A program made the position numbers and the translations under genes. A stretch of 64,000 bases of DNA from Nostoc sp. NMS8 (GTDB lineage Bacteria; Cyanobacteriota; Cyanobacteriia; Cyanobacteriales; Nostocaceae), in the NCBI RefSeq assembly GCF_017115045.1, contig NZ_JABXKK010000116.1, forward strand, positions 102,464 through 166,463, in the 5' to 3' direction. Positions 63,415 to 64,000 of the stretch are shown here, piece by piece. The notes beneath the pieces are model-generated. The model did no database searches, had not been told where the DNA came from, and saw only the letters and a list, made by a program, of their open reading frames with translations. The number at the start of each line of letters is the position of its first letter. The stretch's first letter is position 1.

Positions 63415-64000
63415 CTAAGGAGATAGTAGTAGAGTTGATGATGAGGGTATTTGCCTTACCTGAGCTTCTAGCATAAGGATTAAATTACCCTTTTGTGCTT
63501 CTATATTTTTGAGATTAAAAGAGATATCTTCCCATTCAAAATATGGTATACTCATTAATTGTTTAGCTTTCTGCATCAATGCTACAATTAATTCTATTGA
63601 AATTCCCTCTCCCTCAGTGCAGTTAAAACCTTCCAGCATCGCGGGTTGTGAATGACTTGGTAGGCGTGCGATCGCAGTGTAAGCTAAAGGGCGAGTATTT
63701 CCCATTTGCTTTAACAGCAACTTTCCCCTAAATTCTATTTTGCCATCACCAGGTAAAAATACCTTAATTTCTTCCGGCTCAAAATTTACAATTTCACCAT
63801 CTACATTTAACTCAAAATTCTGTATTTGCTTGCGAACAAAGGCTGAGTCCAAAGCAGTATTAATATCTAATTCAGTGAGTGTAATTCGAGCAATGGCATT
63901 TAGTGGCTGATTGAGTTCTATTTGACCAAAAAGAGCGCTGAAAGGATTGATAGCAATACTATCTGTTTGCAGTTCTATTTCCTGTACGCGAATGTCTTGC
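63415..64000 (-). CDS. DUF2993-like (LmeA-type) protein, 5' end outside the window
   Basis: The open frame on the minus strand runs from the stop at 63415 through to the right edge without a stop, so the start lies beyond the window; the TTG at 63852 is only an internal candidate. The visible 195 residues include IRVQEIELQTDSIAINPFSALFGQIELN, which resembles the DUF2993 pattern of membrane-associated lipid-binding proteins, and ends LMLEAQVRQIPSSSTLLLSP. Function unknown. crtO lies downstream on the same strand. Confidence 0.65.
   Translation of the reverse strand, partial: QDIRVQEIELQTDSIAINPFSALFGQIELNQPLNAIARITLTELDINTALDSAFVRKQIQNFELNVDGEIVNFEPEEIKVFLPGDGKIEFRGKLLLKQMGNTRPLAYTAIARLPSHSQPAMLEGFNCTEGEGISIELIVALMQKAKQLMSIPYFEWEDISFNLKNIEAQKGNLILMLEAQVRQIPSSSTLLLSP

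Noticed and set aside
1..64000. tRNA or rRNA genes
   Set aside because: I looked in the intergenic regions for T-loop-like GTTCGAATCC patterns and cloverleaf arms and saw none; a covariance-model scan could still find one.

Overview
The window is chromosomal DNA of a filamentous, Nostoc-like cyanobacterium. The HIP1 octamer GCGATCGC recurs throughout, often inside genes. Short heptameric repeats (GGGGACT, AGTTAGG-like, TGACAAA-like) and heptamer-rich hairpins lie between genes. Diagnostic genes include sqdB/sqdX, Ycf46- and Ycf35-like proteins, crtO, a CyaB1-type GAF-GAF-PAS adenylate cyclase and the ebo cluster. Assignments rest on reading the sequence and on family knowledge; no database search was run.

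Layout. 1-10320 is an accessory sulfur/organosulfur-scavenging region. It has two DszA/NtaA-type FMN-dependent monooxygenases (the first cut by the left edge), an SsuABC/TauABC-like transporter with a duplicated binding protein, a ferritin-like diiron-type protein and two tandem MetQ/NlpA lipoproteins. It also holds a two-repeat CRISPR relic, a MITE and a scrap of a lost monooxygenase gene. 10523-14510 carries a GT2 glycosyltransferase, a CtpA-type protease, a YdcF-like protein and a YefM/YoeB toxin-antitoxin pair. 14552-16253 is a nested insertion: an unknown gene is split by an IS5-type element (TSD TTA), whose transposase is split by a 161-bp MITE with nearly the same ends (TSD TAA). 16448-24159 is the ebo metabolite-traffic cluster, with eboD divergent from eboA-B-C-E-F. 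24242-27845 holds a twice-frameshifted antitoxin-like gene, the Ycf35-Ycf46-small CopG-like group and an FHA scrap.

27986-34468 includes the sulfolipid genes sqdB and sqdX, separated by a frameshifted DUF4291 gene, and then cyaB1. 35449-42964 is purC followed by an outer-membrane block: Omp85, lpxC, fabZ, lpxA, lpxB. 43021-48748 has an orphan C5 DNA methyltransferase, endonuclease V, an FHA/zinc-ribbon protein and an FHA protein fused to a Rossmann-type putative flavoprotein. 48818-49092 is a 21-bp minisatellite. 49687-53640 is a STAND NTPase with TPRs plus a truncated second copy. 54406-59240 is the glycine cleavage set gcvT-gcvH-gcvP. The right end has an RmlD-like reductase, a TPR lipoprotein, crtO and a DUF2993-like gene cut by the edge.

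The most unusual features are the nested insertion, repeat elements read in frame as protein (GcvP, CyaB1, the LpxB tail), the FHA-flavoprotein fusion beside an FHA/zinc-ribbon gene, the minisatellite, and the mosaic relic upstream of the second sulfonate-binding protein. I found no convincing tRNA, rRNA, prophage or complete CRISPR-Cas locus.
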